DNA of 64,000 nt from Streptomyces sp. WMMB303 (GTDB lineage: Bacteria; Actinomycetota; Actinomycetes; Streptomycetales; Streptomycetaceae). Of this stretch, positions 33,721-42,500 are shown in pieces. Position numbers and translations under genes: made by a program. The notes below the pieces were generated by a model that saw only the letters and a list, made by a program, of their open reading frames with translations, did not search any database and was not told where the DNA came from. The DNA is taken from NCBI RefSeq assembly GCF_029351045.1, contig NZ_JARKIN010000001.1:2920001-2984000 (forward strand), in the 5' to 3' direction. How positions within the stretch are numbered: the first letter of the stretch is position 1; each line of letters opens with the position of its first letter.

Positions 33721-34589
33721 AGCGTTGTCCCGTAAATGATCTACGGCGTGCTCGCTGACCTGCGTTTTCCCTTCGTCACCCGGCGAGGGTGAGGTTGTGC
33801 AGGCGAGCGATGCCGAGCATGGCGTGGTGAACGCCGTCGCCTTTGAGGCGGCAGTCGCGGAGGATCTTCCAGGTCTTCATGCGGGCGAAGGCGTGCTCGA
33901 CACGGGCTCGGACTCTGCGGTGCGAGGTGTTGTGTCCCTCTTTCCATGCCTCGAGTTCGCTCTGGCCGGGTTCGCGGCGATGCGGGATGACCAGGCCGGT
34001 GCCCCGGTAGCCGCCGTCCGCGATGACCGTGGTCTGGCCGACAGCAGCCTTCGCACCGGACAGTTCCCACGCCTTGCAGTCGTTGCGGTTGCCGGGCAGA
34101 GGGCGGCCGACCGCGACGACCAGCCGAGTGTCCGCGTCGATGACGACCTGGTGGTTGGTGGAGTACCGGTAGTTCTTCGACTGCTCGGCGACGCTGTGGT
34201 CGCGGGTGGGGACCAGGGTGCCGTCGACGAACAGCACGGTGTCCTTGCGGAACCGCTTACGCTGCTGGAGGGCGAGCGACGACCCGAGGTGGTCGATGAT
34301 GCGGTCGGCCGCGGACTTGGACACCCCGAACAACGGCGCCAGCTGGCGCAGGTCAGGTTCGTCCGCCAGTAGGCGGAGACCAGAAGCACACGGTCCTCCA
34401 GCGGCAGACTCCACGGCCGGCCCTTGCGCACCGGATCCGCACCCTCAAGCCGGAGCGCGGTGATCAGCTTGCCGAACTGGCGCGGGCTCAACCCGCTGAA
34501 CGGGGCTATCCAAGAGGGCTGCGACGCCGTGATCACACCAGACACAGCAAGATCATCTCACCCCTGACCAACAGTTACGGGACAGGTCT
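33721..34589 (-). mobile_element. IS5-like insertion sequence (copy A), TA duplication
   Basis: 869 bp. Ends read inward: AGCGTTGTCCCGTAA (left) and AGACCTGTCCCGTAA (right), 12 of 15 identical. Both are flanked by TA (33719-33720 and 34590-34591), the duplicated dinucleotide of a CTAG target. It carries one DDE transposase gene on the minus strand with a single frameshift. Confidence 0.85.
33776..34545 (-). pseudogene. IS5-family-like (DDE_Tnp_4) transposase, one frameshift
   Basis: The GTG at 34545 opens with SGVITASQPSWIAPFSGLSPRQF and continues to YWRTNLT. A single missing base near 34350 then shifts the frame: the second copy in this window reads through this point (NLTSRQLVPLFGISKSA). 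The remaining frame carries the catalytic residues FVDGTLVPTRD, IADGGYRGTG and RVEHAFARMK. Either it is a recent inactivating mutation, or less likely a programmed frameshift site. Confidence 0.85.
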
Positions 34590-34711
34590 TAGCGAGCGCT
34601 CCAGGCTGTCCGGATTGAACTGCAACACGATGATCCCCTTCGTGGTCCCCCGCTCGGGATCCACGATCACAATCCCCGACCGAATCGGCTTGGGTATGTC
34701 CGGGTAGCGTG

Positions 34712-35305
34712 TCACGAATTCATGCCTTCCAACTCGTCAAGAATGATCCGAGCGGTCTCTTCGAGTGGCTCGCTCATTCCTTCTTGCTCCAAGAAGTTCT
34801 CGATGAGAGTCTCGTACTGGCTCCACGGCTGGTATGTCATTGCGAGCAGGGCGGCTTCACGCACGTCCTCGCGGTCAACTCCGAGGGCGTCTCGCACATG
34901 AGAAAAGAAGTCCTGATCAAATTCTTTCGGAGCCCCCAATCCCATCCGCAGAATTGCTTCGGGAAGTGCGTTCGGTTCTGCGTTCGCGTCCACCGTCTGC
35001 AATAGTTCAGGGACCCTCCAGGTGTCCAGCACCGCCTCCACTATATCGACGAATTCGCTCAGATCGTGAGAGTTCTCTGCCGTGACGACAACGTACGGGA
35101 GAGCGGAAAACACGTCTTCGCGATAGTTGAGGGCGGGACCGGTTTCTGCGTGCCAGATCACCTGACGAGGGACACCCTCCTCCTCGTTCATTGGAATGTC
35201 TGCGTGTCTGGCCAGTCCAAGACGGGCGGCGAGCTCGTCGACAGATTCCTCATCGGTTCCCGGGCGCAGGACCATGCGCCGACTCAGGAACAGGTTGCTC
35301 CCCAT
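34712..35305 (-). CDS. Hypothetical protein (197 aa), accessory island
   Basis: ATG at 35305 preceded by GGAGGAACC, a strong ribosome binding site. The product is acidic and helical, with no signal or membrane segment: MVLRPGTDEESVDELAARLGLAR at the start, a middle section on VVVTAENSHDLSEFVDIVEAVLDTW, and a C-terminal helix LEETARIILDELEGMNS. Lower GC than the core genes suggests horizontal origin. It overlaps by 4 bp (GTGA) the IS-split gene downstream. Such small acidic proteins paired with others in islands are often immunity or antitoxin-like, but nothing proves that here. Confidence 0.65.
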   Translation of the reverse strand: MGSNLFLSRRMVLRPGTDEESVDELAARLGLARHADIPMNEEEGVPRQVIWHAETGPALNYREDVFSALPYVVVTAENSHDLSEFVDIVEAVLDTWRVPELLQTVDANAEPNALPEAILRMGLGAPKEFDQDFFSHVRDALGVDREDVREAALLAMTYQPWSQYETLIENFLEQEGMSEPLEETARIILDELEGMNS

Positions 35306-35499
35306 GCAGGTTCCTCCGTGACGGTCTCGCTCTAGTGCAATCCATAGAACTCGTACATTTTGACTCTAATTTGTTCCCTGAGCTGCTGAAGTGTCCTTAC
35401 CTGTCCCCCGGTGCTGGTTCTTATGTCTAAGGCTGTCCCGGAATCGCTGGTCACGTGTTGCTAAACGCGCTCATGCTGGCTTGTGGGTACTGGGAGTCG

Positions 35500-36027
35500 T
35501 CACTGGGTATCGATGCGCAGGTCCCGTATGTACCAGTCGAGCCGTGTCCCGTCCACGCCGTGCGTGTGCTTGCCAGGGATGAACCCCGCCCGCTGGGCGA
35601 CAGCAGCGGATGCGGCGTTCTCCGGATCTACCCGGATTACCGCCTCTTTCCCGCCCTCATTTGCCGCGTATCGGGAGACCAGGAGGACCGCGCGGGTGGC
35701 CAGGCCGCACCCCCTCCAGGATGGGTAGAGCCCGTAGGCGACATTCACCTGGCCAGCGGACAAGCCCTCTGCTGCGAATCGCAGGTCGATCGTCCCTGCG
35801 AGCGCCTTGTCGGCGCCTGCCCGGATACCGAAAGCGCGGAGTGGCCCGGCCGTGTCCCACTGTTCCCGGCAGTGCCGGATGTAGGCGACGACGCCTTCGC
35901 GCGTGCCGGGACCGCCGCTGAGCCAGCGAACCAGCGGATCATCCTCCCCTGCGAGGTGCGCCTCCGCATCGTCCAGGCGCAGCGGGGACAGGGTGATGAT
36001 CCCGTCGGACATCTTCACGTCATGCAT
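35500..36027 (-). CDS. GNAT-family acetyltransferase, inside IS-like ends
   Basis: About 175 residues (MHDVKMSDGIITLSPLRLDDAEAHL...). The GNAT fold is shown by NVAYGLYPSWRGCGLATRAVLLVSRYAA (acetyl-CoA loop) and AVIRVDPENAASAAVAQRAGFIPG, as in RimJ/RimL and aminoglycoside 6'-N-acetyltransferase relatives. Substrate unknown. It lies between the left end and the transposase of IS copy B, on the opposite strand, so it could be moved with the element. An alternative start is ATG 36012. Confidence 0.8.
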   Translation of the reverse strand: MHDVKMSDGIITLSPLRLDDAEAHLAGEDDPLVRWLSGGPGTREGVVAYIRHCREQWDTAGPLRAFGIRAGADKALAGTIDLRFAAEGLSAGQVNVAYGLYPSWRGCGLATRAVLLVSRYAANEGGKEAVIRVDPENAASAAVAQRAGFIPGKHTHGVDGTRLDWYIRDLRIDTQ

Positions 36028-36125
36028 CTGGCGATTCTTGGCGCCAGGGCTGCGTCGCGCCATCGGGTTCCACGGATATCGTACAGAGCCACGCCAACAC
36101 CGAGGATGATCTTGGGGCGGCTGGT

Positions 36126-36901
36126 GTGATTACGGCGTCAGAGTCTTCCTGGATAGCCCCGTTCACCAGGCTGAGCCCGCGTCAGTTCAGGAAGCCGGTC
36201 ACCGCGCTGCGGCGCGAGGGTGCCGATCCGGTTCGCCGCGGCCGACCGTGGAGCCTGCCGTTGGAGGATCGGGTTTTGCTGGTCGCCGCGTACTGGCGGA
36301 CGAACCTGACTTCGCGGCAACTCGTCCCGCTGTTCGGGATCTCGAAGTCCGCGGCCGACCGCATCATCGACCACCTCGCCCCGTCGCTCTCGCTCCAGCC
36401 CCCAGGCGGTTTCCGCAAGGACACCGTGCTGATTGTGGACGGCACGCTGGTCCCCACCCGCGACCACACCGTCGCGGAGCAGTCGAAGAACTACCGCTAC
36501 TCCACCAACCACCAGGTCGTCATCGACGCCGACACCCGTCTCGGCGTCACCGTCGGCCGACCGGCCCCGGCAATCGCAACAACTGCAAGGCGTGGGAAAT
36601 GTCTGGCGCCAAGGCAGCCGTCGGACGCACCACGGTGGACGCACCACGGTGATAGGCGACGGCGGCTACCGCGGCACCGGCCTGGTCATTCCACACCGCC
36701 GCGAACCCGGCCAGGGCCGAGCTCCCGGCCTGGAAAGAGGAACACAACACCTCCCACCGCAAGGTACGCGCCCGCGTCGAGCACACCTTCGCCCGCATGA
36801 AGAGCGGGAAGATCCTCCGCGACTGCCGCTTGAAGGGCGATGGCGTCCACCACGCCATGCTCGGCATCGCCCGCCTACATAACCTCACCCTCGCCGGGTG
36901 A
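36126..36901 (+). pseudogene. IS5-family-like transposase copy B, multiple frameshifts
   Basis: Same family as copy A. The N-terminus is open through AAYWRTNLTSRQLVPLFG to TRLGVTVGRP, where the frame shifts near 36565. A 14-bp tandem duplication (GGACGCACCACGGT, around 36620-36650) shifts it again, and a further shift near 36715 is needed to recover the C-terminus (ARVEHTFARMK...LHNLTLAG, stop at 36901). The enzyme cannot be made, so the element is immobile unless supplied in trans. Confidence 0.85.
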
Positions 36902-36966
36902 GCGAGCACGCCGCCATCACAACGACCATGTCCAGGCCGACTCATAGATCATTTGCGGGACAGCCC

Positions 36967-37308
36967 TTAGACGAGGGTCAGTGCCTCATTCACGCCGTGA
37001 GACGAAGGGATCACCGCGTCAGAGGCGATCATCAATGTCTCGGACCAACGGTCGCGGTAGGTGTCCTTGGATGCTTCCAGCGCACGAATATCCTCGGCCT
37101 CGGCCGTACGGTCCCGCATGACGTACAAGTGATAGCTGAGCGCCGTGGAAAACTGCCGCGCGGCCCTGTGAAGCTCCGTATAGCAACTGCGCCGCAGTTC
37201 ACGGTGCTCGCGAGCTTCCTCGAAAGCATGGGTCATCTCCAACTCGGCCGCTTGACCCGGTCGGCACCACGCTGGGTGAACAGCGCACCCCCGAGCGTCC
37301 CCCGACAC
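36967..37308 (-). pseudogene. Hypothetical gene truncated at its 3' end by IS copy B
   Basis: The frame gives a helical protein (MTHAFEEAREHRELRRSCYTELHRAARQF...LEASKDTYRDRWSETLMIASDAV) ending NEALTLV. The TAA stop is formed by the TA duplication plus the first base of the IS end. Similar Streptomyces island proteins continue as further helices, so the C-terminus has probably been lost. The real start is likely an internal ATG around 37240. Confidence 0.55.
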
Positions 37309-37742
37309 CGGCGACTGCGATCACTATCGCACCGACATCCATCGGACCACTCTAACGGCCGTCCCCGCGGGGGCTTTGGCCCCCGGTGCGTGCTGGCACG
37401 GCGGCTCGCGAGCGACGACGGATCGAGCTATCCGAACGGGCAGTGCAGCGCCTTCGAGACTTACGGGACAGCCTTAGTCGAAGTACCGGGATTCACCTTC
37501 CTCGGACGGTGAACCGGTACACCGCGCATCTTCGACACCTCATCGAACAAGCCATGGCCGCCCTCGCGCCCTGGCGGCTTGTCCGCAAGTTCAGCTGCGC
37601 GAGCATCAGCATCACGAGGCTCGACCAATGCGCCCTCTGGCCACAACTGGCCAGCTCAGAGCCAGAATGAAGCAGGATCACCGAACGTCAGCGAGCGCGA
37701 TAGAGCTCGCTCTGCCCTTCCTGCTCCGCGTGGCGCGCCCCG
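37309..37742. other. Spacer with gene debris and a third IS end
   Basis: TTACGGGACAGCCTTAG at 37461-37477 is an isolated copy of the IS5-like terminus, with no second end or transposase nearby. To its right an open frame on the minus strand (37461-37646, ...GGHGLFDEVSKMRGVPVHRP) stops in the IS end and looks like a truncated gene. The sequence shows past deletion between IS copies. Confidence 0.45.
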
Positions 37743-38591
37743 TCAGCCACTTGCCAACGCGGCTCCGAATCGAGCCAGGCAGTGCCACACCTTCTTGACC
37801 TCCTGTGCGTCATAACGTCCGGTCCGTGCGGCGTCTCCGACAAGGCTCGGATCGATAAGGCCACCAACTGCGATCTGGGGGCCCAAGTCGACGATCTCCT
37901 GGCCTCGATACTCGGGATGCCGCCGGAGTTCCTGGACGGTGAGTCGGAACCCCGGGTGCCACTCCACGGGGCACGGGAGGCGGCCCGCAGCCGTTTCGAC
38001 AGTCGTGCCCCGGTAGCAGTGGTCCAGAACCAGGGCCTCGACGTCGCGGTCGAGGCGAACGGGTCCATGAACCTGAGCTTCGATGCAGTCGTCGAGGGCA
38101 TCCCGATGATCGGCCTGAGCAAGCTCGACAAGCCTCATGCTTTCTGCGGTACCGAAATCCGAGGGCTTCAGGCAACTGTCGGGATAGCAGAACGTCGTAC
38201 GCCGTAGTGTCCGGGCGGTGAGCCGGAAGTGGGAGGAGCCGAAGCGCGGCGCCGCACCGATCGGGCTCTTGCGGAAGTTCAGTGCCCCGTAGACGGGCCG
38301 CTCTCCGGCAGTAGCGGCGTCGTAGGCGCCGTTGAAGATCCGGCTCTCCCACTGCCACCGGTCTCCGCCGGGATAGGCAGTCAGCCCGCCATTGCTTGTT
38401 CCGGTGACGAACTGCGAGACGTAGGAACCGTACCCGAGCAGGGAGTCGAGGATCGGCCTTCCACCTGCCAGGCGGTCGGGATGGACGTTGAGGGTTACCC
38501 GCAGCGTCGGGTCCATCGGCGGTCCGCACGAGAGCCCGGCTACGTGCTCAAGAGCCCGTTCTTGCGGCGTCCGGATGGAGTCGAAGCTCAT
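37743..38591 (-). CDS. DUF3626 domain protein
   Basis: 282 residues covering the whole DUF3626 family: ALEHVAGLSCGPPMDP, VTLNVHPDRL, SQFVTGTSNGGLTAYPGGDRWQWESRIFNGAYD, YGALNFRKSPIGAAPRFGSSHFRL, and RRTTFCYPDSCLKP. Conserved His, Arg, Gly-Gly-Asp-Arg and Tyr suggest an enzyme, but its activity is not established to my knowledge. It has no signal peptide. It lies alone on the minus strand in the accessory island between IS debris and a small secreted protein. Confidence 0.85.
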   Translation of the reverse strand: MSFDSIRTPQERALEHVAGLSCGPPMDPTLRVTLNVHPDRLAGGRPILDSLLGYGSYVSQFVTGTSNGGLTAYPGGDRWQWESRIFNGAYDAATAGERPVYGALNFRKSPIGAAPRFGSSHFRLTARTLRRTTFCYPDSCLKPSDFGTAESMRLVELAQADHRDALDDCIEAQVHGPVRLDRDVEALVLDHCYRGTTVETAAGRLPCPVEWHPGFRLTVQELRRHPEYRGQEIVDLGPQIAVGGLIDPSLVGDAARTGRYDAQEVKKVWHCLARFGAALASG

Positions 38592-38851
38592 ACACGCAGT
38601 GTCCCCGGGCCGGCCAACCCCTGCACCCAGGCTCCCTCACGGCCTTCGCTCGAGGCTTCACGCTGAGCGGGATACGGCAGGAGCGACCTCGAGGTCGGGG
38701 ATGTGATCACGGTGACTGACGTGACCGGGGACGCACTCGGGATACCGCGTCGGTGCGCGTGGAGTGCCCGCTGCGCGGAGGGCGCGGCCAACGGTGATCA
38801 ACTGGTCTCCGGAACATGTCCGACCAGGTGGCGTCGTCCCCGCCGCCGGTT

Positions 38852-38880
38852 GCGACAGCGGGGACGGCCGCGTCTGTCGC
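38852..38880 (-). terminator. Hairpin after the small secreted protein gene
   Basis: GCGACAG (38852-38858) pairs with CTGTCGC (38874-38880), lying just beyond the stop of the minus-strand gene at 38889. Inner GGCCGC pairing is possible. A reasonable weak terminator. Confidence 0.45.
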
Positions 38881-38888
38881 GGTAATGC

Positions 38889-39134
38889 TCAGTCCCGGTA
38901 GTACGGGGTGACTGAGACGGTGCCGTCCGAGTTGACCATGCAGGCGTAGCCCTCGATCCAGCCCGCGTTCTGCAGTTCGTCGCCGACCGCCTGGCAGTCC
39001 TGGATGCTGGTGCCGGGAACGACGATGTCCTCACCCTGGTGGACCGCCGGAGCAGCCTGGGCCGCGCCGACGGCGATGCCCGAGAAGGCCAGGAGACCGG
39101 CACCGACAACTGCTGCACGCTTGAACTTGCGCAT
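38889..39134 (-). CDS. Small secreted protein (81 aa)
   Basis: ATG at 39134 preceded by AGAGGGAGAG. Signal peptide MRKFKRAAVVGAGLLAFSGIAVGAAQAA, cleaved after AQA. The mature part of about 52 residues is acidic, with two Cys (IQDCQAVG and GYACMVN) able to form one disulphide, and ends TVSVTPYYRD. It is compact enough for a protease inhibitor-like or peptidoglycan-binding fold, but no family is recognised. It stands alone in the island. Confidence 0.75.
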   Translation of the reverse strand: MRKFKRAAVVGAGLLAFSGIAVGAAQAAPAVHQGEDIVVPGTSIQDCQAVGDELQNAGWIEGYACMVNSDGTVSVTPYYRD

Positions 39135-39249
39135 GCTCTCCCTCTCTGCCTGCACGCCCGAATGAACGACGTGCAAATGATCATCTTGCAGGGAGTTCGA
39201 TGCCGTCCCCCGCGAGAAAGTTCACGCGGCCTCGCGCTTCTTCGGGCCG

Positions 39250-39460
39250 CTACCTCGCCAACTGGGCGACGAAGGAGGCCCACTGGGTGGACGAGACGGA
39301 GAGGACAGGGCCGTGCCGGTCCTTGGAGTCACGGACGTGCACAGTGGCGGGGGCCTGCGCGACCTCGACACAGTTGCCAGTTGCCTCCCTCGGGGCCGCT
39401 GTAGCTGCTCTTGAACCACGACAGCTCCCGGAGACGGGCTGTCTGCTGCTGACTTCTCAT
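39250..39460 (-). pseudogene. DUF397 gene broken by a 7-bp tandem duplication
   Basis: ATG at 39460 opens RLRELSWFKSSYSGPEGGN, the DUF397 signature. Then GGCAACT is duplicated in tandem (around 39378-39393), shifting the frame and ending the protein early. Deleting one copy restores GGNCVEVAQ...VRDSKDRHGPVLSVSSTQWASFVAQLAR and the stop at 39250. No XRE partner remains beside it. An intact DUF397 gene is 3 kb downstream. Confidence 0.8.
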
Positions 39461-39534
39461 CAACAGGGACCTCAACAATCCTCATCTCGCTGTTCGGGGG
39501 CACTTTCTACTTCGCTGATCACCTGCTGGACAGC

Positions 39535-41046
39535 TCACTTCGTGAAAGCGCGAGGCTCGTGCGCGGACTCGAGGGCGGGCTCGGGGTCGCGGTTGCGGCG
39601 CTGGGAGAACACGGCGACGGCCAGTGCGCCGGCGAGGAGGATGCCGAACGCCACCCACAGCGCCACCGTGTATCCGTGCACCGTTCCTGCGTTGACGGCT
39701 GCGCGGCCGGCCCCGTGCTCCTTGAGGTACTCACCGGTGACGCTGGTGGCGATCGAGTTGAGCAAGGCGGTACCGAACGCGGCGCCCACCTGCTGCACTG
39801 TGTTGTACGCCGCTGAGGCAACACCTGCGTCGGCGTGCCCCAGTTGCACCGTCGCCCTGTCGGTCGCCGTGGCCAGCAAGCAGCCGAGGCCGAGACCCGT
39901 GAGGATCATCGAGGGCGTCAGGTAGGCGGCGAAGACGTTGGAGCTGTCAGTCTCCAGTTACGTGAGGATCAGCATGCCGAGTCCGGCGGACAGCAGGCTG
40001 CCCGCGATCAGCACGTTCGCGGGGACACGTCCGTTCGGTTTCCCAGCGATCAGCATGGCGCCGATGGTGGTGCAGACCGCGTTCACCAGCAGGGTCATCC
40101 CTGCCTTGACAGGCGAGTAGCCCAGGATCGTCTGCGTGTAGTAACTGACGAACAGGTAGAAGCCGAACATCGCGATGAACATCACGCACACGGAGGCGAA
40201 GGCGATGCCCCGTGTCCGGTGCGTGAGGATGTGCAGCGGCAGCAGCGGATGCCCTGCCCGGGCCTCGACCAGGACGAACAGTCCCAGGAGCACAACTCCG
40301 CCGATCAGGAGGGCGAGCACCTTGGGGTCTCCCCAGCCGTGCGGTTCGGCCTGGGTGAAGCCGTAGACCAGGCAGACGAGACCCGTGACACTGAGCAGCA
40401 CCCCGGGAAGGTCCAGACGGCGAAGGCTGCCGCTGGGGCGGTCCCGCTTGATGAGGGGCACGCCCAGCAGGGCAATCGCGGCCATCGGGATGTTGACGTA
40501 GAGACACCAGCGCCAGTCGGCGTATTCGGTGAGCAGACCGCCGGCCACCACGCCGAGCGCTGCCCCGCCAGCCCCCACACCGGCGAAGACACCGAAGGCT
40601 TTGCCGCGCTCACGTCCGTCGGTGAATGTCAGGATCAGCAGGGACAGAGCGGCCGGCGCCAGCAGAGCGGCGAAGACCCCCTGCCCCGCTCGGGCGGCGA
40701 ACAGTACGCCTCCGGAGTTCGCTGCCCCGCCGATTCCGGAGGCCACCGCGAATCCGATCAGCCCGAGGGTGAAGGAGCGCCGGTGCCCCAGGGCTCCGCA
40801 CACCCGGCCGCCGACGAGGAGCAGGCCGCCGAAGGCCAGCGCGTACGCGGTGATCACCCAGTGACGGTCGGCGTCCGTCATCCCCAGGTCCTGCTGGGCC
40901 GAAGGGAGGGCGATGTTCACGATGGTCGCGTCCAGCACGACCATCAGCTGAGCGAGGCTCACCACGGGGAGAACCCACCAGCGTTTCGCAGGCGGTGCGG
41001 CGGGAGCCGGGGCTTCTTGCTTGATGTCTGTCACGATCACTCGCAC
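39535..41046 (-). pseudogene. MFS drug exporter (DHA2) with an in-frame stop
   Basis: GTG start near 41046-41034 (VTDIKQEAPAP). The first 360 residues have the 14-TM DHA2 pattern: LAQLMVVLDATIVNIALPSAQ (motif D1), GRVCGALGHRRSF (motif A), GPALG-like motif C as GAGGAALGVVAGG. A TAA at 39958-39960 then interrupts helix 11-12 (LGMLILT*LETDSSNVF), and the same frame stays open to 39535. A single CAA-to-TAA change explains it. Loss of the last helices should abolish transport unless the stop is read through. Confidence 0.85.
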
Positions 41047-41048
41047 TA

Positions 41049-41081
41049 TGGTCGAGTGGCTCGAACATTGGTCTAGTGGCT
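41049..41081. promoter_or_regulatory. Direct-repeat operator between MFS and TetR genes
   Basis: TGGTCGAGTGGCT (41049-41061) and TGGTCTAGTGGCT (41069-41081) are 13-bp direct repeats 20 bp apart, two helical turns. They overlap the likely MFS promoter (CATAGT -10 on the minus strand at 41050-41045), a fitting binding site for the adjacent TetR protein. Confidence 0.55.
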
Positions 41082-41319
41082 GTGACTGTACTACGACTCA
41101 GCGCAGTGGGGCATGACGGAACGTGGTCGCAAGCCCCCGGGGGAAGTGGCCCGCGCAACGTCAAAACCCCAGGTGAACGCTGGGTTGGGAGATTTTTCAG
41201 AAAGTGGGGGGACGTGTCGCGGCCAGGGAGCGACGACCACCTCGCACGCGCCGGTGGTGCGGGCATGCAAGACTCCGGTGCACCCTCGGTGCGGATTGCT
41301 GCGCCGCGGCCCGAGCCGC

Positions 41320-42048
41320 GTGATTTCGGAGGTGAACGTCATCGCAGACAAAGAGGGCACGAAGAGCCGGTCCGGCGGGAAGGTCGGCAATGTCTGGCTG
41401 CGCCCCTCGAGGGAGAACAATGGCGAGCCTCCGTTGACCCGGGCACGCATCGTCGAAGCGGCCGTCGCGCTGCTGGACGACGAGGGCATGGAACGGCTGA
41501 CGATGCGACGGCTGGCCGAACGGCTCCAAGTGGGCGCGACGACGCTGTACTGGCACGTGGCGACCAAGGACGATGTCATCGACCTCGCGGTAGACGCCAT
41601 CTTCGGTGAGACCCAGGTGCCGGGCCGGCACGCGGAGAGTGCGCGCGAGGACATCGCGACGCTCGTCCACAACTGGCGCAAGGCGATGCTCCGGCACCCC
41701 TGGGCAGCCACTGTGCCCGCACGTCAACGGCCGCTCATGGGACCGAACTTCCTCGCTTGGATGGAATTCCTCCAGACCGCCCTGGTGCGCGCGGGACTGA
41801 CCGGGAAGCGGCTCAACGCGGCGACATGGGCGCTCTACAACCACGTGATGGGCGCTACCGCCACCCAGTCCAGCCTGCAACTCTCCGCCGAGGACACTCG
41901 GATGGGGCAGGAGTATCTGGAGAGCCGACGTGAGCAGTATCCGACAGTCGCGGCGAACAGCTACATCGCAGACGATGACTGGGACGCCAACTTTCGACTC
42001 GGCCTCGGATTCCTGCTCGACGGAATCGCGGCGGGAGCCCAACGCTGA
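41320..42048 (+). CDS. TetR-family repressor with TetR_C-type domain, divergent from the MFS gene
   Basis: The HTH lies in LTRARIVEAAVALLDDEGMERLTMRRLAERLQVGATTLYWHVATKDDV, close to classical TetR. The C-terminal domain (NWRKAMLRHPWAAT...NHVMGATATQSSLQ) resembles tetracycline-repressor-like drug sensors. The N-terminus is uncertain: GTG 41320 and GTG 41332 are both possible and neither has a clean ribosome binding site, while longer frames back to 41113 lack conservation. It presumably represses the divergent exporter, which is now broken. Confidence 0.85.
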   Translation: MISEVNVIADKEGTKSRSGGKVGNVWLRPSRENNGEPPLTRARIVEAAVALLDDEGMERLTMRRLAERLQVGATTLYWHVATKDDVIDLAVDAIFGETQVPGRHAESAREDIATLVHNWRKAMLRHPWAATVPARQRPLMGPNFLAWMEFLQTALVRAGLTGKRLNAATWALYNHVMGATATQSSLQLSAEDTRMGQEYLESRREQYPTVAANSYIADDDWDANFRLGLGFLLDGIAAGAQR

Positions 42049-42056
42049 GCGCAGCT

Positions 42057-42310
42057 CTACCGGCACTGCTGAACCAATGCCAGCGGCGGACGTGCTGCTT
42101 TGGCCAGCAGGCATCGTGCCCCGCGTCGTTGAGGGCGTCGCCGTCCACCATGCGAGGTTCGGGGCGAGAGGGACCAGGCCATCGCCGGCCTCTGTAATGA
42201 GCGGTATGCGGTGATGGCGCCCACGCCGAAGCCGGCGGCAAGCTGAGCGTACGCGTGACCGGAGCGCAGGTACGCGAGAACGGGCAGAGCCTGGCATCCG
42301 GCGCCCCGGC
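42057..42310 (-). pseudogene. Transposase fragment (IS5-type N-terminal HTH)
   Basis: The minus strand reads ALPVLAYLRSGHAYAQLAAGFGVGAITAYR, then in a shifted frame ITEAGDGLVPLAPNLA. This is the N-terminal HTH_Tnp_4-like region of an IS112-type transposase, different from IS copies A and B. Only about 80 residues survive, with a frameshift and no catalytic core. It fills most of the gap between the TetR and DUF397 genes. Confidence 0.65.
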
Positions 42311-42500
42311 TGCCTCCATCGTGTTCCACTTTCCCGACGCAGCGCCTGCAGGCGCACCGACAGGAGACACGGGGTCGAGGCGGACACATCAAGACCGGGC
42401 GGGTGGACAAGCACCCAGAAGCTCCGGGTGGAGCCGAGCCGGTGGTCTTGGTCGTGCGTCCCCGCCCCCACTCAGTTGCGGTGGCGGGGACGTCGTGTGC

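Larger units (their letters stand above)
33242..34715 (-). pseudogene. About 200-aa gene of unknown function split by an IS element
   Basis: The 5' part runs from a GTG at 34715 (VTRYPDIPKPIRSGIVIVD...LQFNPDSLERSL) and hits a stop inside the IS end. The 3' part is an open frame 33242-33715 (MGVSEEPLRYDFIFTPPEE...). Removing the IS (33721-34589) and one copy of the duplicated TA joins them in frame as ...ERSLDMGVSEEPL..., a protein of about 200 residues. The GTG overlaps the stop of the gene before it (GTGA), so the two were an operon. The NPDSLERSL stretch is reminiscent of phage-tail or contractile-system accessory proteins, but I do not recognise the family firmly. Confidence 0.75.
35430..36967 (+). 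mobile_element. IS5-like element copy B carrying a GNAT gene between its left end and transposase
   Basis: Left end AGGCTGTCCCGGAATCGCTGGTCA (35430-) resembles the start of copy A (AGACCTGTCCCGTAACTGTTGGTCA). The right end, read inward, is AGGGCTGTCCCGCAAATGATC (36967-), like copy A's other end. TA flanks both (35428-35429, 36968-36969). Similarity to copy A stops about 20 bp in and resumes near 36101 (GATGATCTTG), so about 650 bp with an acetyltransferase gene sit inside. It may be an insertion sequence with a passenger gene, or the result of a later insertion. Confidence 0.6.

Noticed and set aside
35428..37308. Joining the minus-strand frames at 37308-36967 and 35427-35337 as one gene split by IS copy B
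   Set aside because: Removing the IS and one TA copy gives an in-frame stop at the junction, so a single interrupted gene is not supported.
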